Origin: an uncultured Prevotella sp.
GTDB lineage: Bacteria > Bacteroidota > Bacteroidia > Bacteroidales > Bacteroidaceae
Assembly (NCBI GenBank): GCA_934120735.1
Contig: CAKOVA010000015.1
Span: forward strand, 1 to 38,956
Length of the DNA: 38,956 bases
Reading direction: 5' to 3'
Shown here: piece by piece, positions 1 through 9,054 of the stretch
Layout of the letters: each line of letters opens with the position of its first letter
Position numbering within the stretch: position 1 is the first letter of the stretch
The notes under the pieces: model-generated
The model's database searches: none
The model's input: only the letters and a program-made list of their open reading frames with translations
What the model was told of the DNA's origin: nothing
Position numbers and translations under genes: made by a program

Positions 1-768
1 CGTCATCCTAAGACGGGAAAGAAGAAGGGTGGCATAAAAGTGCATTCCGTCATTCATGCAAACGAAGGAGTTCACTGTGACGTGAAGTTCACCTCTGCCG
101 CTACCAACGATTCCTTCATGCTCGCCCCCAGCCATTTCAAGCATGATGAAATCATTGCCCTGGATCGTGCATATATCAACTATGAAAAGTTTGAGGAACT
201 GACCGAGAGGAACGTCGTCTATGTCACCAAGATGAAGAAAAATCTCAAATACGAGGTGTTGGTAGACTGCATGGATATGAACGAGGATGGGCTGATGGAA
301 AATCGTGAGCAGGTGGTGGTGTTCAGGAAGGGCGGTATCAACCATATAGCGCGTATCATCACCTATGTGGATATCAAGAAGGGAAAGATGCCAAAGTTGG
401 TGTCCTTGCTTACCAACGACTTTGACATGTCCATGGAGACTATCGTAGCCATCTACCGCAGGAGGTGGCAGATAGAGTCTCTTTTCAAGCAGATAAAACA
501 GAACTTCCCGCTTAGATACTTCTATGGGGAGAGTGCCAACGCCATCAAGATACAGATTTGGGTCACACTCATTGCCAATCTATTACTGTCACTGCTGCAA
601 AGCTCATTGCAGAGGCGGTGGAGTTTCTCAGGGCTGGCTACTATGGTGCGCATTGTACTTATGGAATACCTCAACATGAATAATTTCTTCAACATGCCAG
701 ATGCCGACATGAAACTCATGCTTGAAGCAGCGGCTGAATCGCCACCAGAGGTAACAGAAAATGAATAA
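1..768 (+). CDS. IS4 family transposase, N-terminally truncated by the window
   Basis: The reading frame is already open at base 1, so about 255 C-terminal residues are visible and the true start lies upstream. The IS4 signature Y-x2-R-x3-E-x6-K is intact in YRRRWQIESLFKQIK at about bases 460-505, supplying the third catalytic acid. The second catalytic Asp is probably that of IIALDRAYIN, near base 160. The first Asp is not in view. The preceding HPKTGKKKGGIKVHS stretch is typical of the catalytic core of this family. The enzyme would cut and join its own element's ends. Nothing visible is broken, so the copy may be active. The family is confident; the exact IS name cannot be given. Confidence 0.85.
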   Translation, partial: RHPKTGKKKGGIKVHSVIHANEGVHCDVKFTSAATNDSFMLAPSHFKHDEIIALDRAYINYEKFEELTERNVVYVTKMKKNLKYEVLVDCMDMNEDGLMENREQVVVFRKGGINHIARIITYVDIKKGKMPKLVSLLTNDFDMSMETIVAIYRRRWQIESLFKQIKQNFPLRYFYGESANAIKIQIWVTLIANLLLSLLQSSLQRRWSFSGLATMVRIVLMEYLNMNNFFNMPDADMKLMLEAAAESPPEVTENE

Positions 769-850
769 GGGGGCTTGTCACTAGCATGCTGTCATCCGAA
801 CTATTGTGTCTCAATGAGTTGGAATGAGGATTTCTATGTTTAGCGGACAG
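1..850 (+). mobile_element. 3' part of an IS4-type insertion sequence, cut by the window edge
   Basis: The element holds the C-terminal part of a DDE transposase followed by about 80 non-coding bases. Its right end is placed near 850 because downstream codons read as a glycosidase C-terminus, whereas upstream ones do not. The sequence AGCGGACAG just before 851 is a plausible terminal inverted repeat end, but the left end lies outside the window, so neither the repeat nor a target duplication can be confirmed. Confidence 0.6.
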
Positions 851-1070
851 TAATATTTTGCAAGAAGATGTGTCAAAGGGTGGTACCGTGATGGGTACTG
901 GTCACAATATGCTCATCACCATGCCGGACGGCAAGATGTACACCGTGTATCATGCACGCATGCAAGCAGACCCATCAAAGCGTGTCGTCTTCATGGATCA
1001 ATTGACCATTAAAGATGGAAAATTGGAGGTAAACGGCCCTACAACGCGTGAGCGGAAGATTGCTTATTGA
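851..1070 (+). pseudogene. C-terminal remnant of a GH43 family glycosidase cut by the IS
   Basis: The frame from about 851 to a TGA at 1068-1070 encodes about 72 residues. They match the end of family 43 glycoside hydrolases (beta-xylosidases and alpha-arabinofuranosidases): GTGHN with the family's conserved His, DGKMYTVYHARM, RVVFMDQLTIKDGK and a final NGPTT. An internal TTG at 858 could initiate translation but would yield no catalytic propeller. The frame runs back to a stop at 825-827, which is probably inside the IS. I infer that the IS inserted into, or recombined beside, a plant-polysaccharide-degradation gene whose 5' part would lie upstream of the window. A chance end-to-end junction is also possible. 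Confidence 0.6.
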
Positions 1071-1150
1071 TGAAGCGCCAGTTTGTAAATCTTGGGATGA
1101 AGAGCCTGTGTTCATTTGATTTGTGGACGTAGTGCGTGATTAAGCGAAGT

Positions 1151-1213
1151 GAAAGAAAGTTTGTTTTAGGACGGTCATAGGTTGCTATCGTTTGACCAAA
1201 CAAACTTTCTTTC
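1151..1213. terminator. Long hairpin between convergent genes, likely bidirectional terminator
   Basis: Arms GAAAGAAAGTTTGTTT (1151-1166) and AAACAAACTTTCTTTC (1198-1213) are perfect 16-bp inverted repeats. Inside the loop, GGTCA (1173-1177) and TGACC (1192-1196) add a second 5-bp stem. A T-rich run follows on the right. It lies between the rightward GH43 remnant and the leftward ygiQ gene. Confidence 0.6.
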
Positions 1214-1279
1214 GCCGTTTTATGTACATTTATGTCGTCTTCTATGATGGGCGTTGTTTGGTTTGTGGTGTACGTCTAT

Positions 1280-3238
1280 TTAGTTTCGACGTTTGTTTTT
1301 CTCCCTTTTTCGTTTATTCGAAAAGTTTGGATTGTAAGAAGCAGGGCGTTTGTTGTTTGTTCTTTGCGAACTTGCTTCATCTTTTCGGGAAGATGTTTTT
1401 GGTGGCTTTGGTGCATGAGAGAAAAGCTGTTCGATGAGTTCTGGTCTTCCTATCTTTCTCAACTCCCTTTCAATGTTCTTTCTTTCCTCGGGTTTGTACC
1501 AAAAGAAGAATTGTCGTTGGGCAAGTTTTTCATTTGGTGTTTTGGCACAGTAAACTGGTTCCAGCGTATAAGGGTCGTATCCCGTGTACCATGTCTCTGT
1601 GCTGACAGTCATGGGAGTAGGGGTGAAATCCTGCACCTGTTCAAGCTGAAAATTTAGTTTTTTGGTGATGATGGCGAGATTTGCCATATCTTGTGCTTGA
1701 CAACCGGGATGACTGCTGATGAAATAGGGGATGAGTTGCTGTTTTAAATTTTCTTCTTTGTTGATTTTGTCAAAGATGACTTTAAATTGTTCGAACAACT
1801 TGAATGATGGCTTGCGCATCAAGTTCAAAACGGTATCTGACGTGTGTTCGGGTGCTACTTTCAAGCGACCACTCACATGGTTCTTAATCAGTTCCTTGGT
1901 ATATTCTTGTGCTGCGGCGTTCGTCGCTTCATCCTTGCTCTTGTGCAACAGCAAGTCATACCGAACACCACTGCTGACAAAACTCTTTTTTATACCGGGA
2001 ATAGCATCGACGGATCGATAGATATCCAGTAGTTTACTGTGATCGGTATTGAGGTTAGGGCAAATTTTTGGGTGAATGCAGGATGGGCGTTTGCAGTGTT
2101 CACAAGCCAGATGGTTTTTTCCTGCCATGCCATACATGTTAGCTGACGGCCCTCCAAGATCAGAAAGATAACCCTTGAAATCAGGCATGTCAATCACCTG
2201 TTTTACCTCTCTCAGGATGCTTTCTTTCGATCGACAAGTGACAAACTTCCCTTGATGAGCCGATATCGTGCAGAAAGCGCAACCGCCAAAACAGCCTTGG
2301 TGGATGTTTACCGAGAATTTTATCATCTCGTAGGCAGGAATATGTTTACCCTTATATTTGAGATGTGGTACGCGCGTATAGGGCAAGTCATAATAAGCAT
2401 CAATCTCTTTAGTTGACAAAGTTGGAAAAGGTGGATTGACTACCACATATTTGTCGTCCACAGCCTGAATTAATCTTTGTGCGTGTATCTTGTTGGACTC
2501 TTCTTCTATATGCCTGAAATTATCGGCTTGCAGTCGTTTTTCTCTCAAGCATTCCTTGTGACTATGAAGGATGATGTCGTCGTCTTTGATGCCCCCATCT
2601 ATCTCTTCTTTTTGAGTTAGATATACAGTCTGTGGGATATCGTGAATCTGTTGGATGGGTTCGCCGGCTGCTATCCTTTGGCATAGGCGCAAAATAGACT
2701 TCGCTCCCATGCCGTACAGAATCATGTCGGCACCCGAATCGCATAGAATACATTTGCGAAGAGCGTCTTGCCAGTAGTCATAGTGTGTAAGACGTCTCAT
2801 GGAAGCCTCAATGCCACCCAATACAATGGGTGTGTCAGGGTATAGTTGACGTAGAATCTTTGAATAAACGATGGTTGGATATTCAGGACGACAATCGTGC
2901 CTTCCGTCAGGACTGTAGGCATCTTCCTTGCGCAATCTTTTGTTGGCAGTGTACTTGTTTACCATCGAATCCATACAACCTGGTGAGATTCCAAAGAACA
3001 ATCTCGGCTTTCCCAGCTTCTTAAAGTCGCGATAGTCGCCATGCCAATCAGGCTGAGGAACGATGGCAACCTTGTATCCCGCAGCTTCAAGTGAACGTCC
3101 TATGACGGCAACTCCAAAGGATGGATGGTCTACATAGGCATCTCCTGAAAACAAGATGACATCCAGTTCTTCCCAACCTCTTAACTTGCATTCCTTCTTT
3201 GTGGTTGGAAGAAAATCAGTAAGTTGATAATCTTTCAA
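1280..3238 (-). CDS. YgiQ family radical SAM protein
   Basis: The 652-residue protein matches the YgiQ/UPF0313 family in length and order: an N-terminal cobalamin-binding-like Rossmann region (residues about 20-160), the radical SAM core and a DUF3362-type C-terminus. The [4Fe-4S] ligands are the CxxxCxxC cysteines 316, 320 and 323 in GCFGGCAFCT. A second family cysteine cluster follows in ACEHCKRPSC. A lysine- and arginine-rich tail ends the protein. The chemical reaction of this family is not established. The gene starts 18 bases after a 111-aa unknown gene and is probably co-transcribed with it. The ATG at 3238 gives the family's usual N-terminus. Confidence 0.92.
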   Translation of the reverse strand: MKDYQLTDFLPTTKKECKLRGWEELDVILFSGDAYVDHPSFGVAVIGRSLEAAGYKVAIVPQPDWHGDYRDFKKLGKPRLFFGISPGCMDSMVNKYTANKRLRKEDAYSPDGRHDCRPEYPTIVYSKILRQLYPDTPIVLGGIEASMRRLTHYDYWQDALRKCILCDSGADMILYGMGAKSILRLCQRIAAGEPIQQIHDIPQTVYLTQKEEIDGGIKDDDIILHSHKECLREKRLQADNFRHIEEESNKIHAQRLIQAVDDKYVVVNPPFPTLSTKEIDAYYDLPYTRVPHLKYKGKHIPAYEMIKFSVNIHQGCFGGCAFCTISAHQGKFVTCRSKESILREVKQVIDMPDFKGYLSDLGGPSANMYGMAGKNHLACEHCKRPSCIHPKICPNLNTDHSKLLDIYRSVDAIPGIKKSFVSSGVRYDLLLHKSKDEATNAAAQEYTKELIKNHVSGRLKVAPEHTSDTVLNLMRKPSFKLFEQFKVIFDKINKEENLKQQLIPYFISSHPGCQAQDMANLAIITKKLNFQLEQVQDFTPTPMTVSTETWYTGYDPYTLEPVYCAKTPNEKLAQRQFFFWYKPEERKNIERELRKIGRPELIEQLFSHAPKPPKTSSRKDEASSQRTNNKRPASYNPNFSNKRKREKNKRRN

Positions 3239-3256
3239 ATGAGTGTTGTCTTTATT

Positions 3257-3592
3257 TTAGTCCTCATGACTCGTGATACATTCCTTATCTTCGGTCTGTT
3301 TATTTGTCCAGTCTACATATAGTTTCACCAATTGGTTGAGGCCAAATGCCTTCATGTTGGCGTGGTAGATGACGTCAAGGCAAAGATCCAGCAGGGCTTT
3401 GTCATGATTTGCATCTGATTCCAGCAAGGATCTGACATTCAGTTTTAGCTTATTCAATATATCTTCATCAATGATGCCTGTGCTGTCAACCAGGTTTTCG
3501 AATAAAGCATATTTCTGAATACTGGCCAGATGTTCGTCCGAAACTTCGATACATCTGGTGCCTGATGGGTTGGATTGGATTTTATAGTTCAT
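3257..3592 (-). CDS. Hypothetical 111-aa protein upstream of the YgiQ-like gene
   Basis: I do not recognise this protein. It has no signal peptide or membrane segment, is acidic overall and looks alpha-helical and cytoplasmic. It contains the stretch LLDLCLDVIYHANMKAFGL near residues 65-85. It starts 96 bases after the amidase-fold gene and ends 18 bases before the YgiQ-like gene, all on the same strand, so it is probably a member of that operon. Codon use resembles its neighbours. Its conservation beside radical SAM genes could not be checked. Confidence 0.7.
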   Translation of the reverse strand: MNYKIQSNPSGTRCIEVSDEHLASIQKYALFENLVDSTGIIDEDILNKLKLNVRSLLESDANHDKALLDLCLDVIYHANMKAFGLNQLVKLYVDWTNKQTEDKECITSHED

Positions 3593-3688
3593 ATCTTCTA
3601 CTATTATATAAGTGGTTGTTTATGTCAATCAAACTGCAATTTTCATGCCATTGTTGTGCTTCCATAAGCTGCAGGGCAAGCCTGTTCG

Positions 3689-6289
3689 TTATTCAAGCAA
3701 ATAGTTTAATATTCCCCGCATCAGCTGTTCTTTATTCTTTTGATCGATGATGCATTCAAAAGGGAACCCCATGGTAAAGCATCTATAATGGTTGTACTTG
3801 TATGCAACCGCCGCACTGGTACCATTAGCATATTGCATGACACACATAGCACTTGGATTGGGAGATAGAATCTCGGGCCATTGTGCTGCATAATGGTCTT
3901 CATTAGGCGTTTGGTAGAACGTCATGTTCATGCCTAGGCCATGTACAGAATTAGAGGAAACAATGCTGTCGCTGGGTGTATAGGATAGTTTCAGAACGTT
4001 GTTGAGAAACGATCTTTCGGTTTCAAAGGTCATATCCGAGCCAATATACGAACCGCTAACCATAATTGCTCCACCATGGTTTGCATAGGCTGTCAACAAA
4101 GTTTGCATCTGAGGGGTGAACGATTTATAGTATTTTACTGTGTACGGTTCATATTTTTCCAAACCCAATATCAGGTCAATGCAGGGATATTTGGTCAGTT
4201 TTACTTGACCCGACCATACTGCTTGGCTGGATGAACTCGCCACATTGTACTTTTTAGAACTCGCAATGGCGGCCGTGTGGTCTACAACATAATCGAACGT
4301 GTTACCTGCAATGAATTGTCCGGCCAGTTCATTGCCTCCATATCCCAAACCAGTTTCTGTTAAACTGCCTAGGCGTGTTTTGTCAAAAACCGTTTGATAT
4401 CCTGCCCATCCCGCAGTCTTTCCGTACGCAACCCCAATATCCGCATGGAGGTCAAAGCCTTGTTGAAGCTCATCATCGATTACCTTTGGCGCCGCAAGAC
4501 GATTGAATCCGTTGACAACCAGTACCGTTTGAGTGGCTAAAGGTGAATAGTAAGCCGACAAAGTTTCTGTAGGAAAACTCTCTCCACCTTTGTTGCAAGC
4601 CGTTATCTTAAAGTTGTATTGCACATCAGGTTCAAGTTCTATGGAATAAGATGTTCTGCTGATGTTCTTTCCATTGTCAAATCCACTCGTTCCTGTCGCC
4701 ATGTATACGTTATACGATGATGGTGTAGCCGTTTCCTCTTTGGGGTCGGTTTGTGGCGTCCAAGACAGTTTAACCTTGTTCTTGGATATAAACTCGATGC
4801 GGAAATCTTGTGGTGCCAATGGTTGAACAACAAACGATTTTCCGTGCTGTCGATTGATATATCTTAATATGGTCTTATAGATTGAACGGGCAAAGCTGAG
4901 CTTAAAGTTGGGATCATGACCGAGTATCATGTCTGGAAAGTTTTGATGAGACATGGTTTCCAGTATCGCAGAGGGAATTTCCGGCACACGCGTTTCCGAA
5001 TAGTTTCTGTCCCAGAGGTATCTCTTGGGCCAGGATCTTTGTTTGGTACTCAGGTCTCTGACCGCATTTTGCAACAAATCATTGGCGAAGTCCTTTGAGG
5101 TCATTCTCGAAATCCCCGCATTCAAGCGTCCGTCATTGAAGTTTGTCGTGCAAATAGCCAAAGAACCAATGAGCGATTTTCCATCTGCACTATATCCTGC
5201 ATCACTGTGAACAGCTAATGCCAACTCAAGGGGAACCCTTAGTCCTGGCAGTGATGGTGCGAATACACTTCCACCTGCGAGCCAATTTGTCATTTTGGAT
5301 CGGGCGTTGATGTCATCGGAATAGTCGTCTTGACCGCCTTTTCCTCCGTAGACACTGTAGGGTGCACCAGCCCATTGTGCATAATATCGCGAACCTTCAA
5401 GTGTCCGTGGCAGGCCGCTGGTGCTTCCTCCGCGTTGAATGTTACCCATTCCACCACCGAATCTAACGGCATCTGTCGTCACGAAGCGTCTCTTTTTCTT
5501 CGAGCGATTTGTTACCACTACTCGGTTAAACTGATTACTCCCAGCGTCAAAATCGAAGGTGCCAAGGTAAACCCAAGTGCCACCTCCCATCTGTTGGTTG
5601 ACCCTAAAAGTGGTTTCCTGCCCCTTGTGATAGACGATGTATTCGGCATCATCCACACTCTTGTCTACTGTTTGATAACTCACATATATGGCATATCTTC
5701 CAGCTTGAGGCAGATAAGGCTGATAAGATACCAAACTTGGATGCCTGCTTTTGGTTGAGCGAGCCATTCTCGCACTACCTTGCTGAAAGGGATTATCACC
5801 ATCATTGTAGATGGTTTTTGTACTTGCAAAGCCTTTTGTATGAGCTCGTTCCCAATTTCCATGAACGTTTATCTCGAGATAGGTTGTCCCTTTGTTTGGG
5901 TCATCGTTATCAATGATGACCTCATGTTTTTGCCAATCTCTCTCTCGTGGTGTAAATACACAGGCTCCGGCATGCTCGAGCATGGGAATAAGGTAAGGGA
6001 TGACAATGGTCTGAGTGAACAAATCTTCGGTGGTTCCAAATAGGTTTGGCCGTTGCCATTTCCACTTAAATTTATTCTGATCGTAATAGTAGCCATGGCT
6101 TGCCCATAAAGAAATATGCCTATTCTTCAGTCCTTTGCTAATCTTGTTGGTCTTCGATGTGTTCGTCACCCACGGCTTATCCCGATGGTCAATATCACCC
6201 CATGCCCGTGTGAAGCTACTGTTGTACTGAGCTGAGAGGTGGAGTGACAGGCACACGCAGTACAGAAATAAAACCGTGCGTAACCTCAT
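3689..6289 (-). CDS. Exported amidase-fold protein with golvesin-like insert and Fn3 domain
   Basis: The 866-aa protein has a signal peptide (residues 1-20, ending LSA-Q). Four residues lie in the order expected of zinc N-acetylmuramoyl-L-alanine amidases (Amidase_3 fold): His65 (WASHGYYYD), Glu88 (TTEDLF), His361 (LAVHSDAG) and Glu444 (SAILETMSHQN). Between Glu88 and His361, residues about 130-280 look like a beta-rich golvesin/xanthan-lyase-type carbohydrate-binding module. Residues about 490-580 resemble a fibronectin type III domain. The last ~280 residues look like a glutamine-amidotransferase-like alpha/beta domain. Homologues are often labelled xanthan lyase; the motif order instead suggests a cell-wall or glycan amidase. 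Its ATG overlaps the acyltransferase stop as ATGA, so translation is probably coupled. Confidence 0.75.
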   Translation of the reverse strand: MRLRTVLFLYCVCLSLHLSAQYNSSFTRAWGDIDHRDKPWVTNTSKTNKISKGLKNRHISLWASHGYYYDQNKFKWKWQRPNLFGTTEDLFTQTIVIPYLIPMLEHAGACVFTPRERDWQKHEVIIDNDDPNKGTTYLEINVHGNWERAHTKGFASTKTIYNDGDNPFQQGSARMARSTKSRHPSLVSYQPYLPQAGRYAIYVSYQTVDKSVDDAEYIVYHKGQETTFRVNQQMGGGTWVYLGTFDFDAGSNQFNRVVVTNRSKKKRRFVTTDAVRFGGGMGNIQRGGSTSGLPRTLEGSRYYAQWAGAPYSVYGGKGGQDDYSDDINARSKMTNWLAGGSVFAPSLPGLRVPLELALAVHSDAGYSADGKSLIGSLAICTTNFNDGRLNAGISRMTSKDFANDLLQNAVRDLSTKQRSWPKRYLWDRNYSETRVPEIPSAILETMSHQNFPDMILGHDPNFKLSFARSIYKTILRYINRQHGKSFVVQPLAPQDFRIEFISKNKVKLSWTPQTDPKEETATPSSYNVYMATGTSGFDNGKNISRTSYSIELEPDVQYNFKITACNKGGESFPTETLSAYYSPLATQTVLVVNGFNRLAAPKVIDDELQQGFDLHADIGVAYGKTAGWAGYQTVFDKTRLGSLTETGLGYGGNELAGQFIAGNTFDYVVDHTAAIASSKKYNVASSSSQAVWSGQVKLTKYPCIDLILGLEKYEPYTVKYYKSFTPQMQTLLTAYANHGGAIMVSGSYIGSDMTFETERSFLNNVLKLSYTPSDSIVSSNSVHGLGMNMTFYQTPNEDHYAAQWPEILSPNPSAMCVMQYANGTSAAVAYKYNHYRCFTMGFPFECIIDQKNKEQLMRGILNYLLE

Positions 6290-6846
6290 TGGGCAATTTC
6301 TCCTATCGAAAATTTCTCGGGATGTTTACCTTGCATACCTTTAAAATATAGTTTCACCTCTTTCATCTCCTCGTCTACATTTCCTGTGGGAACAATCTTT
6401 TTCGTACATTGTATTGTCTTACGTTGATAGTCAAGACCGTACAGGAGGATAGGTATGTTTGCTTTCAGGGCAATGTAATAGAATCCCATCTTCCAGTCCG
6501 GGTTCAGAGAACGTGTTCCCTCGGGTGTGATACAGAGTTGAAAAGTTTTCTCCTTTTGAGCGAAGGCGGCAAGGTTATCAGTCATGCTCGTATGTTTTGA
6601 ACGCCAAACAGGTATTCCCCCCATGGCTTTCAAAAGGGGTTTGAGAGGGCCTACAAACCACTCTTTCTTCATCAGAAAGTTTGATTTCATCCCCTCTGCG
6701 TGCATATATAGCAGGCCAATGATGAAATCCCAGTTGCTGGTGTGTGGGGCAAGACAGATAATGTATTTGTCGGGATGGTCAACAGTTACAACTTTTGTCC
6801 ATCCCATGCAACTATATAATAGCCATCTACACAAATGATTTAGCAT
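6286..6846 (-). CDS. PlsC-like 1-acyl-glycerol-3-phosphate acyltransferase family protein
   Basis: The 186-aa protein carries both PlsC blocks: H-x4-D in PHTSNWDF (about residues 35-42), the catalytic pair, and the PEGTR block in ITPEGTRS (about 110-117), which binds the acceptor phosphate. An MGGIPVWR block lies between them, as in the family. It would transfer an acyl chain to a lysophospholipid or related lipid at the inner membrane. It is shorter than typical PlsC (about 240 aa) and lacks a clear long N-terminal membrane helix, so its substrate may differ. The gene follows a 90-aa gene by 16 bases and overlaps the next gene by 4 bases. Confidence 0.85.
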   Translation of the reverse strand: MLNHLCRWLLYSCMGWTKVVTVDHPDKYIICLAPHTSNWDFIIGLLYMHAEGMKSNFLMKKEWFVGPLKPLLKAMGGIPVWRSKHTSMTDNLAAFAQKEKTFQLCITPEGTRSLNPDWKMGFYYIALKANIPILLYGLDYQRKTIQCTKKIVPTGNVDEEMKEVKLYFKGMQGKHPEKFSIGEIAQ

Positions 6847-6862
6847 ATACGCTTCGGTTTTT

Positions 6863-7135
6863 TTAATAAATATTCGATATCTGATCTACAATTTCAGACA
6901 CGTCTGAGTTGAATTTCGCAATCAAATCCTTGTAATATTCCTTTTGCTTCATTCCCGGTTCGGGATGAGATATGCGCTTAATATATTGGCTCTGCAACGT
7001 CAAGATGGACGTCAGCAGCGCATCAATATTCTCCTTTTCGGGTTTTTCACTATACAGCGAGGCGGCTACGCATTCTGCTAAAAGGTCACTACAAACATAA
7101 TGAATGGTTCGTTTTAAATCTCTTTTATTTGCCAT
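6863..7135 (-). CDS. Hypothetical 90-aa helical protein, first gene of operon
   Basis: I cannot assign a function. The protein is small, soluble, predicted alpha-helical and highly charged, starting MANKRDLKRTIHYVCSDLL. It looks like a family found widely in Bacteroidales, but that is an impression rather than a search result. It is the first gene behind a well-spaced promoter (7179-7208) and lies 16 bases before the PlsC-like acyltransferase, so it is probably co-transcribed with the lipid and envelope genes downstream. Confidence 0.7.
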   Translation of the reverse strand: MANKRDLKRTIHYVCSDLLAECVAASLYSEKPEKENIDALLTSILTLQSQYIKRISHPEPGMKQKEYYKDLIAKFNSDVSEIVDQISNIY

Positions 7136-7178
7136 GTGGATTGTCTTTTTACAGTTTGTACGAAATTGAATGATAGTT

Positions 7179-7208
7179 CAAAGGTAGAAAAAATATCTGA
7201 AAATGCAA
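7179..7208 (-). promoter_or_regulatory. Bacteroidota-type promoter of the 90-aa/acyltransferase/amidase operon
   Basis: On the minus strand TTG (7208-7206), a 19-base spacer and TACCTTTG (7186-7179) match the Bacteroidota consensus TTG-N19-21-TAnnTTTG. The start codon of the first gene is 44 bases downstream. Confidence 0.65.
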
Positions 7209-7243
7209 CACAATGACTGGAAAAAACTTGTTTTCTTGATTGT

Positions 7244-7278
7244 TTGTTTTCCTATCTCAAAGAAAAAGGGTAAATTTG
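7244..7278 (+). promoter_or_regulatory. Candidate promoter of pfp
   Basis: TAAATTTG at 7271-7278 fits the -7 box TAnnTTTG. The nearest upstream TTG (7244-7246) is 24 bases away, longer than ideal, so the -33 assignment is weak. The start codon lies at 7334. Confidence 0.4.
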
Positions 7279-7333
7279 CAAAACCTAAGAGCGATGAAAA
7301 TTTATCATTTATTATATTAGTAAAACTGCAAAG

Positions 7334-8974
7334 ATGAAAACAAGTGCATTACAAAAAGAAAGAGCTTCTTATCAGCCAAAACTGCCAAAAGCTCTTCAAG
7401 GTACTGTAAAAATCAAGGAAGGAGCACCAACTGAAAGTGTTGATGATCAGGAAGAAATCAAAAAATTGTTCCCACATACATACGGAATGCCTCTCGTAGA
7501 GTTTGTTCCAGGTGATAAATGTGAAGACAAGCTGATGAATGTAGGCGTCATCCTCAGTGGAGGTCAGGCTCCTGGTGGACATAATGTGATTAGTGGCTTG
7601 TTCGATGCCTTGAAGAAGTTGAACGAAGAAAACCACTTGTATGGCTTCTTGATGGGGCCTGGTGGTTTGGTGGATCACAATTTTATCGAGATTACTGCTA
7701 GTTTCTTGGAGAAATATCGCAATACAGGAGGTTTTGATATGATTGGTTCCGGGCGTACCAAGCTGGAGAAAGAAGACCAGTTTGAAAAGGGGCTGGAGGT
7801 GATTCGCGAGTTGGATATCAAAGCACTTGTTATCATTGGTGGTGACGATTCGAACACCAACGCCTGCGTTTTGGCCGAATATTACGCTGCCAAACAATAT
7901 GGCGTGCAGGTCATCGGTTGTCCAAAGACCATCGACGGCGACTTGAAGAACGACCAAATTGAAACTTCATTTGGTTTTGATACGGCAACGAAAACCTATT
8001 CAGAACTCATTGGAAATATTGAGCGTGACTGCAATTCGGCTCGCAAATACTGGCATTTCATCAAGCTGATGGGGCGTTCGGCCTCTCACATTGCGCTGGA
8101 GTGTGCATTGCAAACACAGCCAAACATTTGTCTCGTTTCTGAGGAAATACAGGCAAAAGACCAAACGCTGAATGAAATTGTTGAGAACATTGCTTCTGTT
8201 GTGGCCTATCGTGCCAAAGAAGGAAACAATTTTGGCGTGGTCCTCATTCCCGAAGGCTTGATAGAATTCATCCCCGCCATCGGCCGCTTGATCGCCGAAT
8301 TGAACGATCTGCTGGCCGCTCATGGTGCCGATTATAAGGATTTGGACAAGGACGCACAGCGTGAATACATCCTGGCTCACCTCTCTGATGCCAACCGCTC
8401 TACTTTCGAAACATTGCCGGAAGACGTGGCTCGTCAGCTGAGTTTGGATCGCGACCCGCACGGAAATGTTCAGGTTTCCTTAATTGAAACCGAGAAGTTG
8501 CTGTCCAACATGGTTGCCGCTAAGCTCAACGAATGGAAGAAGCAAGGCAAATACCAAGGTAAGTTCTCAGCTCTTCACCATTTCTTTGGTTACGAAGGTC
8601 GCTGTGCAGCACCGTCTAATTTTGATGCCGACTATTGCTATGCGCTTGGTACCAGTGCTGCTCAGCTCATCGCGAACGGTAAGACAGGATACATGGCCAT
8701 TGTCAAGAATACCACTGACTGCACCGACAACTGGAAAGCAGGTGGTGTGCCTATCACCATGATGATGAACATGGAGCGTCGTACTGGTGAAATGAAACCG
8801 GTTATCCGCAAGGCGTTGGTAGAGTTGGAAGGCAAGCCTTTCAAGACTTTCGCCGCCAACCGTGACGAATGGGCTAACCATACATGCTATGTTTACCCAG
8901 GTCCTATCCAGTATTGGGGACCCAGTGAGGTTTGTGACCAGACCACACGAACCTTGGCATTGGAGCAGGAATAA
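7334..8974 (+). CDS. pfp: Pyrophosphate--fructose 6-phosphate 1-phosphotransferase
   Basis: This 546-aa enzyme interconverts fructose 6-phosphate and fructose 1,6-bisphosphate in glycolysis, using pyrophosphate instead of ATP. Visible motifs are the donor loop [14 protein letters not shown] (residues 71-84), GGDDS (169-173), the catalytic [10 protein letters not shown] (197-206) and [10 protein letters not shown] (247 onward). The Asp after GGD in GGDDS, in place of the Gly of ATP-dependent enzymes, and the Lys of PKTID are the accepted marks of PPi use. The length fits the long Bacteroidota and plant-type PFP. It stands alone between its own promoter and a strong terminator. Confidence 0.95.
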   Translation: MKTSALQKERASYQPKLPKALQGTVKIKEGAPTESVDDQEEIKKLFPHTYGMPLVEFVPGDKCEDKLMNVGVILSGGQAPGGHNVISGLFDALKKLNEENHLYGFLMGPGGLVDHNFIEITASFLEKYRNTGGFDMIGSGRTKLEKEDQFEKGLEVIRELDIKALVIIGGDDSNTNACVLAEYYAAKQYGVQVIGCPKTIDGDLKNDQIETSFGFDTATKTYSELIGNIERDCNSARKYWHFIKLMGRSASHIALECALQTQPNICLVSEEIQAKDQTLNEIVENIASVVAYRAKEGNNFGVVLIPEGLIEFIPAIGRLIAELNDLLAAHGADYKDLDKDAQREYILAHLSDANRSTFETLPEDVARQLSLDRDPHGNVQVSLIETEKLLSNMVAAKLNEWKKQGKYQGKFSALHHFFGYEGRCAAPSNFDADYCYALGTSAAQLIANGKTGYMAIVKNTTDCTDNWKAGGVPITMMMNMERRTGEMKPVIRKALVELEGKPFKTFAANRDEWANHTCYVYPGPIQYWGPSEVCDQTTRTLALEQE

Positions 8975-8999
8975 TCTTACTGACACTTAAAACTACTAT

Positions 9000-9054
9000 A
9001 AAGAGAGTCTGCTGATGTAGTTCGGTTACGTATTGCATGGCAGATTCTCTTTTT
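9000..9054 (+). terminator. Intrinsic terminator of pfp
   Basis: Arms 9000-9012 and 9040-9052 form a 13-bp stem (AAAGAGAGTCTGC against GCAGATTCTCTTT) with one G-T wobble, and a run of five T ends at 9054. It starts 25 bases after the pfp stop. It contains the ATG at 9037, which argues against that codon as the lysozyme start. Confidence 0.75.

Noticed and set aside
1192..1657. Rightward open frames with Cys/Val/Phe-rich translations
   Set aside because: They run antisense over the conserved YgiQ-like gene and its terminator, and their composition looks like antisense coding sequence.
5330..5758. Rightward 142-aa frame within the amidase-like gene
   Set aside because: It is antisense to a protein with clear domains and has no recognisable motif or start context.
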